Below are positions 52,859 through 60,254 of a stretch of DNA of 64,000 nucleotides, in pieces. A program made the position numbers and the translations under genes. The stretch is from Rhodospira trueperi (GTDB lineage Bacteria; Pseudomonadota; Alphaproteobacteria; Rhodospirillales; Rhodospirillaceae): NCBI RefSeq assembly GCF_900101965.1, contig NZ_FNAP01000012.1:1-64000 (forward strand), in the 5' to 3' direction. Below the pieces are notes generated by a model. That model had not been told where the DNA came from. It did no database searches and saw nothing but the letters and a program-made list of their open reading frames with translations. How positions within the stretch are numbered: position 1 is the first letter of the stretch; each line of letters starts with the position of its first letter.

Positions 52859-53767
52859 ATGGCACTGCCGGATTTCGTAACCATTGTCGAGGTCGGGCCT
52901 CGCGACGGCTTGCAGAACGAGCCGACCAGGGTTCCTGTCGACACCAAGGTGGCGTTGATCGACAGCCTCGCCGACGCCGGGCTGCGGGTGATCGAAGCCG
53001 GCGCCTTCGTGAGTCCGAAATGGGTCCCTCAGATGGCGGATACCGACGCCGTGCTGGCCCGCATCAAGCGGCCGGCGGGCGTGCGCTTCCCGGTTCTGGT
53101 ACCCAACGAAAAGGGCATGGCGGCGGCGGAGGCCGCCGAGGGCGTCCATGAGATCGCGGTGTTCGGAGCCGCCTCCGAGGCGTTCTCGAAAAAGAACATC
53201 AACTGCTCCGTCGCCGAGAGCCTGGAGCGCTTCCGACCCGTCGTGGCGCGCGCCCGCGAGCATGGATGGCGGGTGCGTGGGTATGTCTCGTGCGTGCTTG
53301 GCTGCCCCTATCAGGGCGCCGTCACGCCGGAGGCCGTGGCCGCCGTGGCCCGCGACCTGCACGCCATGGGCTGCGACGAAATCTCGCTGGGCGACACCAT
53401 CGGGGTCGGCACCCCGCTGGCGGCCCGCCGGATGATCGAGGCGGTGGCGGCGCATGTCCCGGTGGAGCGTCTGGCGGCGCACTTCCATGACACCTATGGC
53501 CAGGCACTGGCCAACCTGCTCGCCGTCCTGGAACTGGGCGTACCCACCGTTGATACCTCCGTCGCCGGGCTGGGCGGCTGTCCCTACGCCAAGGGCGCGT
53601 CGGGCAACGTGGCCACGGAGGATGTGATCTTCATGCTGGACGGCATGGGGATTCACACCGGGGTTTCGCTGCAACGCGTCGCCGAGGCCGGCCGGGCGAT
53701 TTCGGAGAGCCTCGGGCGTGAACCGACATCGCGGGTGGCGCAGGCACTCCGGAGCGCGGCGGCATAG
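52859..53767 (+). CDS. mvaB: Hydroxymethylglutaryl-CoA lyase
   Basis: A 302-aa HMG-CoA lyase that splits HMG-CoA to acetoacetate and acetyl-CoA in leucine degradation. Signatures: VEVGPRDGLQNE near the N-terminus, FVSPKWVPQMAD, and the active-site SVAGLGGCPYAKGASGNVAT loop with its catalytic Cys. ATG 52859 is chosen since AGGGAGAAGGA lies just upstream; an in-frame ATG at 52832 is less likely. No other leucine-pathway genes are beside it. Confidence 0.93.
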   Translation: MALPDFVTIVEVGPRDGLQNEPTRVPVDTKVALIDSLADAGLRVIEAGAFVSPKWVPQMADTDAVLARIKRPAGVRFPVLVPNEKGMAAAEAAEGVHEIAVFGAASEAFSKKNINCSVAESLERFRPVVARAREHGWRVRGYVSCVLGCPYQGAVTPEAVAAVARDLHAMGCDEISLGDTIGVGTPLAARRMIEAVAAHVPVERLAAHFHDTYGQALANLLAVLELGVPTVDTSVAGLGGCPYAKGASGNVATEDVIFMLDGMGIHTGVSLQRVAEAGRAISESLGREPTSRVAQALRSAAA

Positions 53768-53876
53768 AGCCAATCCCGAGCAATCCGGAACAGGGAGGCG
53801 CATGGCAAACAGAATCGCACACCCCGGCGCCGACCCCGACCGGCCACGAAGGTCGGCCGGGGACGGTGTACCGCGG

Positions 53877-54497
53877 TCAGCGGTCGGCCTCGGGTGTGCC
53901 GTACCAGTCCTGAGCCTTGAACGGCCTGTTGCTGTCGCCGTCCGTTTCGCAGGCCCCGGCGCTGAACTGCGGACACAGGGCCAGCATGTTGCGGATCCAG
54001 GGCTCGTTGGCCTGGACCCAGGCGTCCAGATCGGCCTGGGCAATGGACTCGTCCTGAACCAGCGATCCCATCTCGTCGAGCCGGCTGGAGGAGACGAAGA
54101 ACAGGTTGAGGAACGCCACCACCTCCGGAGCCGCCTCCGTCAAGGCGCGCGTGACCACGGTATGCCGTTCCGGCAGCGCCCCCATCTGGTTTGGCCCCAG
54201 ATCGACCAGGCCGAGCGCGTCGAGGTCCGCGCCTTTCAGCGCCTCCGGCGGCACGTCGAAGGTGGCCAGGAGTGCATCGGCCTTGAGCGCGTCCAGCAGG
54301 CCGCCGGCCTCTGCATCGGAGACACTGGCCGCGTGCTGACTGTCGAGCGCCCGCAGGATAGCGCCGAAGGTGTGAGCCTTGGCGATGGACGGCGGGCCGC
54401 CCACCGAAAGGAACGTGATGTCGGCCGCCAGCGCGCCGCACGGCGCCGCCAGCAGGCCGAGGGCCGCGAACGCGGCCCCCGCGAGGGAGTGTTTCAT
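53877..54497 (-). CDS. Secreted protein resembling the C-terminal part of betaine-type binding proteins
   Basis: A 206-aa protein with a signal peptide (MKHSLAGAAFAALGLLAAPCGALA, cleavage about 24/25). The C-terminal half (residues about 110-180, with RALTEAAPEVVAFLNLFFVSS and DLDAWVQANEPWIRNML) resembles the last lobe of glycine-betaine/OpuAC-type substrate-binding proteins, but at about 200 residues it is far shorter than a normal binding protein and no permease or ATPase is nearby. It may be a solute-sensing or accessory subunit. It starts 3 bp after the metallo-hydrolase stop and is the last gene of the operon. Confidence 0.65.
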   Translation of the reverse strand: MKHSLAGAAFAALGLLAAPCGALAADITFLSVGGPPSIAKAHTFGAILRALDSQHAASVSDAEAGGLLDALKADALLATFDVPPEALKGADLDALGLVDLGPNQMGALPERHTVVTRALTEAAPEVVAFLNLFFVSSSRLDEMGSLVQDESIAQADLDAWVQANEPWIRNMLALCPQFSAGACETDGDSNRPFKAQDWYGTPEADR

Positions 54498-54500
54498 GGG

Positions 54501-55775
54501 CTAGTACGTGGCTCCCTGTACGGCGCCGTCGTCCCCGCCGCTGGCGGGCGGACTGTAGGCGGCGGGCGCGGCTTCGGCGCTGACCGGACTCATCAGCGGC
54601 ACCTCGCGGCCGAATCCGATCTGGTCGCCGTTGCCCAGGTAGACCGGATCCTTGCTGCCGAAGCGCGCGGTGCCCTGCACCACCGGCAAACCCCGGGCGA
54701 TGAACTTCTTCACCGTCAGGAGGCCGGTGCAGTGGTTGGCGCCGATCTTCTCGAACCCGTAGTCGCCCAGCGTGAAGACGAGGTCGTCGTACTTCGGATC
54801 CCAGTCGTCGAACGGGCTGATGTGGAGGCCGCCGTAGATGCCGTACAGCTTCTCCATCTGGATTTCCTTGAGCGCCGTTTCCGCGAAGCGGATGATGCCC
54901 TGGTGGCAACATCCGGTCACCGACACGAGCCCCTTGCCCTCGACGTTCACGTACAGCGAGTTCTCGCCGTAGACCCGGGTGATGATGGGAATGGCGAAGT
55001 TGTAGATGGCGACCCCGTCGAACAGCGGCGTCAAGCCTGGCTTCATGACGTGCAGTTTCCCCCGGTGCCCGGAATCCTTCACGTACTGGAAGCCTTCCTC
55101 ATAGAAGCCGTCCGGGACATACACGTCGATCTCCGGGGCATACTTCATGCTCACCGGGAAGCCCCAGAAGTGATCGAAATGCTCGTGCGAGATGATCAGG
55201 GCGTCGATCTCGCCGTTGGCCAGCATGGTGTCGATGCCCTCGCGCTGGAACGCCTTGTCGATCCAGTCGTAGGACCAGCCGGAATCGAGCAGGAGCTTCT
55301 TGGTGCTGCCGTCGCGCATCTCGATTTCCAGCAGCGCGGCATAGCCGCCCGCGTTCTCCGGGTGCACGGCATTTTCCATCTGGAACGCCCAGGCCCGCTC
55401 CAGATTGTTGGGCAGGTCGTCCTTGATGTGCTTGATGCCGTCGGCATAGGAGCCCTCGGCCAATGCGCCGTTCTTGTCGGCGAAGGGCGGCCAGTTGAAC
55501 TTGTACTGGTTGACCAGCAGACCACCGGCGCCCCGGATGTCGCCGATCAGATCGGCGTTGCTGAACCAGCTTGTCTCGGAAATGTTGGTGACCTTCAGCG
55601 ACCTGACGGCGCCGATGTCGGTCTTTTCGCTCTCGGCGGTGTCAAAGTGCCCATGGCGCAGGGGCGAGTAAGAGTAGGCGCCCATCATGCCCAGCGCGCC
55701 CAGCGCCGTGCCGCCGACCGCGCCGCGCAGGAAGGCGCGACGGTCGTTGCTTGGGCTTTGGGAGGAATCGGTCAT
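54501..55775 (-). CDS. Tat-exported metallo-beta-lactamase-fold hydrolase (COG1237-like)
   Basis: A 424-aa protein with a twin-arginine signal (Arg12-Arg13 in DRRAFLRG, then a hydrophobic Gly/Ala stretch). Metal ligands: SHEHFDHFWG with His197, His199, Asp201 and His202; TGCCHQGI with His291; GGLHIS with His318; and ANHCTG with His348. TGCxHxGI and HCTG are typical of the COG1237 (dihydropterin-related) branch of the fold. Tat export implies a cofactor or metal loaded in the cytoplasm and function in the periplasm. The start at 55775 is chosen for the Tat signal; the longer frame upstream is not signal-like. It lies between the 38-aa peptide and the secreted 206-aa protein. Confidence 0.85.
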   Translation of the reverse strand: MTDSSQSPSNDRRAFLRGAVGGTALGALGMMGAYSYSPLRHGHFDTAESEKTDIGAVRSLKVTNISETSWFSNADLIGDIRGAGGLLVNQYKFNWPPFADKNGALAEGSYADGIKHIKDDLPNNLERAWAFQMENAVHPENAGGYAALLEIEMRDGSTKKLLLDSGWSYDWIDKAFQREGIDTMLANGEIDALIISHEHFDHFWGFPVSMKYAPEIDVYVPDGFYEEGFQYVKDSGHRGKLHVMKPGLTPLFDGVAIYNFAIPIITRVYGENSLYVNVEGKGLVSVTGCCHQGIIRFAETALKEIQMEKLYGIYGGLHISPFDDWDPKYDDLVFTLGDYGFEKIGANHCTGLLTVKKFIARGLPVVQGTARFGSKDPVYLGNGDQIGFGREVPLMSPVSAEAAPAAYSPPASGGDDGAVQGATY

Positions 55776-55854
55776 CTGTCGTGACTCCCAGTGCTTCGAC
55801 CCGGGCGGGCCGGCGCGCGCGGAACCGGGCGCCGGCCGGCGGGTCGGGATCAAC

Positions 55855-55971
55855 CTACCAATCCATCATGACGGGCAAGGTGCCGCCCCACTTCAGCGCG
55901 TAAACGACGATGAAGAAGAGCACGATGCCCAGCGGAAGACCGGCCAGAAGGCCCTTGGTGTAGCTGCTCAT
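55855..55971 (-). CDS. 38-aa single-TM peptide
   Basis: A very short gene, MSSYTKGLLAGLPLGIVLFF followed by IVVYALKWGGTLPVMMDW. One hydrophobic helix (about residues 7-28) with a short charged N-terminus. It starts 15 bp after the stop of the 10-TM gene and has a strong site GAGAGGTGG seven bases before the ATG. Its position, ribosome site and codon use support a real gene; it may be a small subunit of a membrane complex with the 10-TM protein. Confidence 0.7.
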   Translation of the reverse strand: MSSYTKGLLAGLPLGIVLFFIVVYALKWGGTLPVMMDW

Positions 55972-55986
55972 GGCGTCCACCTCTCG

Positions 55987-57300
55987 TCATTCGGCGGGTT
56001 TCAGGGCGGGGTCGAGAACCGTCTCGTCCTTGGCGGCCTCGGCGCTGGTCTGCGGCGCGATCTTCCAGCCCGGCCAGTTGTCCATGAACCAATGATTGAT
56101 CAGCATGATGTTGATCAGCCAGATGGTCGGGATCATGGGGAACTGCTGCGGATGGCTGAAGCCCCTCTGGGTGCCCAGGAACAGATGACTGGTGTTGTAG
56201 TACAGCCAGTAGATGACAATGGCGGCGACCAGGGTCACCAGGGTACGTACGGCGACCCGATAGGTCGGGCTGCCCTTGCGCGGCCAATTGTTCAGGTAGA
56301 ACGTGATGAACAGGGCCGGCAGCAGGAAGAAGATCATCGTCTCGCCCACATGCAGCCAACGCCAGTCGGGCGCATACAGGCGACGGGTGCCACGCACGGC
56401 CTCGCCCCACCACAGTTCCTGCGCGAAATACAGGAAAAAGTGGCAGGCGAAGGCGATGGCGATGATGCCGAAGAAGGTCGCGAAGCGGCGCGCCCAGTCG
56501 TGGCGGATGACGCGGAACGGATAGCGCTCCCAAATCGTCTCCACCAACCAGACCACGACCGTGCAGCACATGATCCACGAGACATGGAAGTTGCCGCTGA
56601 CCGTGTCGGCGAACTCGTGCCACCAGGGCGGCGCGATAGCGGCGAAGGACTGCCACTGCTCGTACAGGATGCCCATGTGCGGATGCATGGTCATGAAGAA
56701 GATGATGGTGGCCAGGAAGAAGGTCACCAGCAGGATGGTCAGGCCGCGCACCGGCTGGCGTTCCCGTTGCCAGGGGGCGCCCTCCATGCCGACGATCCAG
56801 GCCGGCGACAGCCACGAGGCCAAGGCGGCGAACATCAGGATGGCCAGCGCGGCATACTCCTCGGCGAAGAAGTCGGTGATGCCGAGTTTCTGCATCTGCT
56901 CCGGGTTGAAGTAGGCCATGCCATAGTTGCCAAGCAGCCCCTCGAAGAAGCCCTTGATCACCACTGCCATGATGGCCACCGCTATGGCGGACAGAAGCAC
57001 CGCCTTGATGACCGGATGGGTGCGTTCCAGCCAGGCCCGTCGGAATGGCCAGTAGTTGAAGATGTAGACCATCCAGATGAGGATGATGAGCAGCCAGCGG
57101 CAGTACATGTAGCCGACGTAGGGCGTGTACAGCCGCATCCAGCCGCGCGGATCCTGGAAAATCCACCAGGTTGCATAGAACAAGGCCCCGAGCAGGACCA
57201 GGTTCAGAATCTGCGGGATGGGGGTAGGCCAGCGCTGGACGAGATTGCGTTCCTCTAGGTAGCCGTCCCCATAGCGCTCCACGGTCTCCGATGATGGCAT
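55987..57300 (-). CDS. About 10-TM membrane protein, unrecognised family
   Basis: A 437-aa integral membrane protein, very rich in Trp, Phe and Tyr. Hydrophobic segments lie at about 27-47, 60-84, 97-120, 145-170, 182-208, 233-256, 270-292, 310-335, 345-370 and 385-405. Histidines sit at helix ends or inside helices (MHPHMG, NFHVSW, FACHFFLYF, WRWLHVGE, NTSHLF, INHWFMDNW), which could bind metal or haem, but this is inference. I do not recognise the family; no transporter or monooxygenase signature is convincing. It is central in the operon, 15 bp after the 126-aa gene (AAAGG before the ATG) and 15 bp before the 38-aa gene. Confidence 0.8.
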   Translation of the reverse strand: MPSSETVERYGDGYLEERNLVQRWPTPIPQILNLVLLGALFYATWWIFQDPRGWMRLYTPYVGYMYCRWLLIILIWMVYIFNYWPFRRAWLERTHPVIKAVLLSAIAVAIMAVVIKGFFEGLLGNYGMAYFNPEQMQKLGITDFFAEEYAALAILMFAALASWLSPAWIVGMEGAPWQRERQPVRGLTILLVTFFLATIIFFMTMHPHMGILYEQWQSFAAIAPPWWHEFADTVSGNFHVSWIMCCTVVVWLVETIWERYPFRVIRHDWARRFATFFGIIAIAFACHFFLYFAQELWWGEAVRGTRRLYAPDWRWLHVGETMIFFLLPALFITFYLNNWPRKGSPTYRVAVRTLVTLVAAIVIYWLYYNTSHLFLGTQRGFSHPQQFPMIPTIWLINIMLINHWFMDNWPGWKIAPQTSAEAAKDETVLDPALKPAE

Positions 57301-57315
57301 GGCGCTTGACCTTTT

Positions 57316-57696
57316 CTAGTGGTCGCCGGCCGGCCCCGGCGCATCCGCCGGGGTCGTGTCGTCGGCATCGGTCCGCTGTCTCGCGGGCGTGGCGCACTGA
57401 TGCGCCATGATCTCGCGCGCAAGCTCGACATCCGACTTGCCACGCGGATCGATCCCCAGGTCGCGGATGGCGTCGGCCAGGAACGGCCGCATTTCCGCGA
57501 TCAGGGTGTGGCACTGGTCGAAGGAGGCGAAGTAGTCCGGCACCGCCGGTGTTGCGGTGGTTTCATGGCCGTGGTCTTCAGCGTCACCTTCGACGGCATT
57601 CAAGACGGTCTCGGCCGGTGTGCGCGTCACGGCGCGCGCGGCCCGGGAGACCAGCCCCCGGCACAGGGCACGGCGGCCGATGGGGTCAGCGGTCAC
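57316..57696 (-). CDS. 126-aa protein, unknown function
   Basis: Starts with GTG at 57696, overlapping the TGA of the preceding gene (GTGA), giving a 126-aa protein. It begins MTADPIGRRALCRGLVSRAARAV, which is basic and amphipathic, and has His/Cys-containing stretches (DHGHE, FDQCHTL, AHQCATP) that could bind metal, with an Asp/Pro-rich tail. No signal peptide, no family recognised. The longer open frame upstream is a shadow of the 301-aa gene. Coupled translation suggests joint function with its neighbours. Confidence 0.65.
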   Translation of the reverse strand: MTADPIGRRALCRGLVSRAARAVTRTPAETVLNAVEGDAEDHGHETTATPAVPDYFASFDQCHTLIAEMRPFLADAIRDLGIDPRGKSDVELAREIMAHQCATPARQRTDADDTTPADAPGPAGDH

Positions 57697-58598
57697 GGTG
57701 GGCTCCCGGCGGTTTTTGCCGCCCTTGTGTCGGTGTGGGAATGGGGGTGGTGACCATGGTGCCCGTGGAGCGCGCCGTCCTCGTCGTGCGCGGCGTGACA
57801 GGCGCATGGCACCGCGTCGGGCTCCTGGTCCCAGCGGCCGGCCTCCCACCAGCGGGCGGGAGCGTCGTCCGGGCACCCGTCGCCGGCGCCAGCCGCCGCC
57901 ACAAACGCGGTCAACGCGGCGCCCGGTTTCGTGGGGGCCGGATCGCTCGGGGTCGGCACCGCCGGCAGCACGACATGCAGACCGAATTCGCCCGGTCTCC
58001 GACGTGGTGTGACCGCCGCCGGCTGAACTCTGTGCGTGAAGGTCAGCACGGTGATCAGCGCATCGAACAGCGGACACAGCGCGCGCCAGCCCTCCGGCGC
58101 GCCCGACACGGCCGCCACGCTCAGCGCCGTGCCATCGGCCGCGCGGGCCAACCGCAGGATACCGACGGCGAACAGCGGGGTGTCGAACAGGTCCCGCGTC
58201 AACGCGCCATCGGGGGCGCCTGTGGCGGTGAATCCCGGGTCAAGGCGAACCGTCCGCTCATCGTCCGACAGGGCGGCGAATGACGGTTCATCCGGATGGG
58301 GGAAGTAGCGCGCCAGCATCGTGGCGCGGCTGACGTCGAGCGGGGCCAACGGATCCGGTTCGACCGATGGCAACGTCTCGATGGCATGAACACCATCATG
58401 CCCGGCCAGCCAGATCTGCGCCGCGAAGGGATGGCTCGGGCAGATGTGAAGGCCGGTCAAGCCGATCCGCGCGGACGCCGTGGCGTCCATCTTCAGCAAA
58501 CGCAACCCGTGATCAATGATCGACACGGAGACGGCCACCGGATCAGGGCACCGGGGTTTTGCGTTCGCGCTCTTCAACCAACGTTCATTGCGCATCAA
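57693..58598 (-). CDS. 301-aa protein with His/Cys-rich tail, unknown function
   Basis: First gene of the operon. The body (about 30-220) is a mixed soluble domain with no motif I recognise; it has no signal peptide. The tail (about 255-290) is strongly metal-binding in character: CACHAAHDEDGALHGHHGHH then PHSHTDT. Similar His tails occur in metallochaperones of nickel, zinc or copper enzymes, so a metal-delivery role for the exported metallo-hydrolase or the membrane protein is possible but unproven. The start may be at 58598 or one of the following ATGs (58595, 58490); no clear ribosome site decides. Confidence 0.6.
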   Translation of the reverse strand: MMRNERWLKSANAKPRCPDPVAVSVSIIDHGLRLLKMDATASARIGLTGLHICPSHPFAAQIWLAGHDGVHAIETLPSVEPDPLAPLDVSRATMLARYFPHPDEPSFAALSDDERTVRLDPGFTATGAPDGALTRDLFDTPLFAVGILRLARAADGTALSVAAVSGAPEGWRALCPLFDALITVLTFTHRVQPAAVTPRRRPGEFGLHVVLPAVPTPSDPAPTKPGAALTAFVAAAGAGDGCPDDAPARWWEAGRWDQEPDAVPCACHAAHDEDGALHGHHGHHPHSHTDTRAAKTAGSPP

Positions 58599-59450
58599 CG
58601 GACTGCGCCCGGGCGCGGGCGCCCTCCCAGCTTCGCTCCCGCAAGACCGATGCTAACGCGGGGCGTAACAGTGGTAGGGCTCGCCAGTTGTGCGATGCAA
58701 AGCCGTTATGCCGCAGCGCACAATAAAACAGATGGCGACGGTTGTAACGATACGAGTCCGTCGCCGTTGCGGCCATGACAATTGTCAATGATTTCCGGGG
58801 CAGCCGCAGATGTCACGTCGAAACTAGAAAAAACAATTTGCATCTCCCCCATCACAAGCGCCAGACGCCCCCAATTCATGCTTTTTGGCCAAGCCATGAC
58901 GGCAGCGCAACTCCAGCCCGACCGACACCCCCCGAGCGCTTTACTCTGATTGCGTGATTTTTTGCCATTTCTGTATTTGACAATAATACTCCGTCCTGAC
59001 CAAGAGAGTCCCCGGTCATAATCCGGTCACGGGAAAGTGATCCGGGCTGAGGTCGGCTCTGACCGGATGAAATGGCCTAATGTTGGCACAGGATCGATCT
59101 GCAGGACCGGATTCCAGACTTTGCCTTGTGACAGGAACCTTCTGCACATCACAGACTTCGCGCTCGCCATGGGAAGCGGGGGCTCACCGGACTTCACGCG
59201 CCTTGGTCAACAGGCCTTGAACGACGCCGCCGGGGGCTGAAGCGACCATTCCAAAACGACCGCCCAAAATGACCGCCATGACCGGAATGCTGTCGCGGGA
59301 GCGATTTTCCAGACCAGCCGGCAGGCAATTGGCTTGAAGTCCGCCAAACGCGGTCTCGATGACTCCGGCCCCTCTCTTCGGACCGGTGGCGCCTATGCGG
59401 AACTATGGTAGGATGCGCGCTCCGACATTGCGGCAGGGTGGGGACGGATC
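58599..59450. promoter_or_regulatory. Divergent intergenic region upstream of two operons
   Basis: 852 bp between the unrecognised minus-strand operon and the binding-protein/HD-GYP pair. It has AT-rich patches at about 58780-58860 and 58950-58995. At 58962-58989, TTGCCA, 16 bp, TAATAC is a possible plus-strand promoter. No gene, tRNA or repeat array is supported. Confidence 0.4.
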
Positions 59451-60254
59451 ATGACGTGTGGTGTCATCAGACCATCATTCCGCCGCCCCCTTTTCGCGGT
59501 CGCTCTGGGCCTTGTCGTTGCGGGCCTCCCGATCCCCCGATCCGCTCAAGCGGAGGAGGCCGGGACGGAGGCCCCCGCGCCCATCGCCCTGTTGGTCTTC
59601 ACGCGCCCACCCTATTACGAACGCCTGGAACAGGGGGGCTTCGGGGGGCGCGTGGCCGGCCCGGTCGCGCGGGCCCTGGAGCAGGCCGGCATTGCCTTCA
59701 CATGGCGGGAGATGGAGCCCAACGGTCATCTGCGCACGGTCGAGGCCGACCGCGAACCAGTGTGCGCCGTCGGCTGGTTCCGAACCGACAGCCGCGAACA
59801 CATCGGGCTATTCAGCGACCCCGTCTACCGCGACCGTTCCCAGGTGGTTCTGACGCGAGCGGACAATATGGATGTGCTCGGGCACACCTCCCTGCGCGCG
59901 TTGTTCGCCGATTCATCGCTGCGCCTGGGAAGCAAGCTCGGATATTCCCATGGCCCCGTGATCGACGGCCTGATTGAGGATCTGGGACCGCCCCGGTCCA
60001 CCAGTTCCCAGGACGACGCGGGATTGGTCCGCATGATGCTTGGCGGACGGTTCGACTACATCATCACGGGCGCCGACGAGGCCGAAGCGCTCATCGACGC
60101 GTTCGGGGAGGCGGGGCAGGATCTGTTGTCCGTGACCTTCGAGGACAGCCCGCCCGGCAACACCCGCCACCTGTTATGCAGCGGCAGTGTCGGGGCGGCG
60201 ACACTGGCGCGACTCAACGCCGCCCTCGCCGCGGATCCGGAGGCTGACGAATGA
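59451..60254 (+). CDS. Periplasmic solute-binding protein family 3-like
   Basis: A 267-aa exported protein: signal peptide at about 1-35 (LFAVALGLVVAGLPIPRSAQA) then a type II periplasmic-binding fold typical of family 3 (PIALLVFTRPPYYERLEQGGFGG; VCAVGWFRTDSREHIGLFSDPVYRDRSQVV; MLGGRFDYIITGADEAEALI). No ABC permease or ATPase accompanies it. Instead its TGA overlaps the ATG of an HD-GYP gene (ATGA), so it is more likely a sensor subunit or modulator for that phosphodiesterase than a transport protein. Confidence 0.8.
   Translation: MTCGVIRPSFRRPLFAVALGLVVAGLPIPRSAQAEEAGTEAPAPIALLVFTRPPYYERLEQGGFGGRVAGPVARALEQAGIAFTWREMEPNGHLRTVEADREPVCAVGWFRTDSREHIGLFSDPVYRDRSQVVLTRADNMDVLGHTSLRALFADSSLRLGSKLGYSHGPVIDGLIEDLGPPRSTSSQDDAGLVRMMLGGRFDYIITGADEAEALIDAFGEAGQDLLSVTFEDSPPGNTRHLLCSGSVGAATLARLNAALAADPEADE

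Noticed and set aside
53768-53876. Bidirectional terminator between mvaB and the 206-aa protein gene
   Set aside because: There is a GC-rich partial inverted repeat around 53835-53866, but the arms pair poorly and no T-tract follows.
55987-57300. 10-TM protein as a methane/ammonia monooxygenase subunit C or a known amino-acid permease
   Set aside because: Trp-rich helices and scattered histidines invite the comparison, but I can see none of the defining motifs of either family and no companion subunits.
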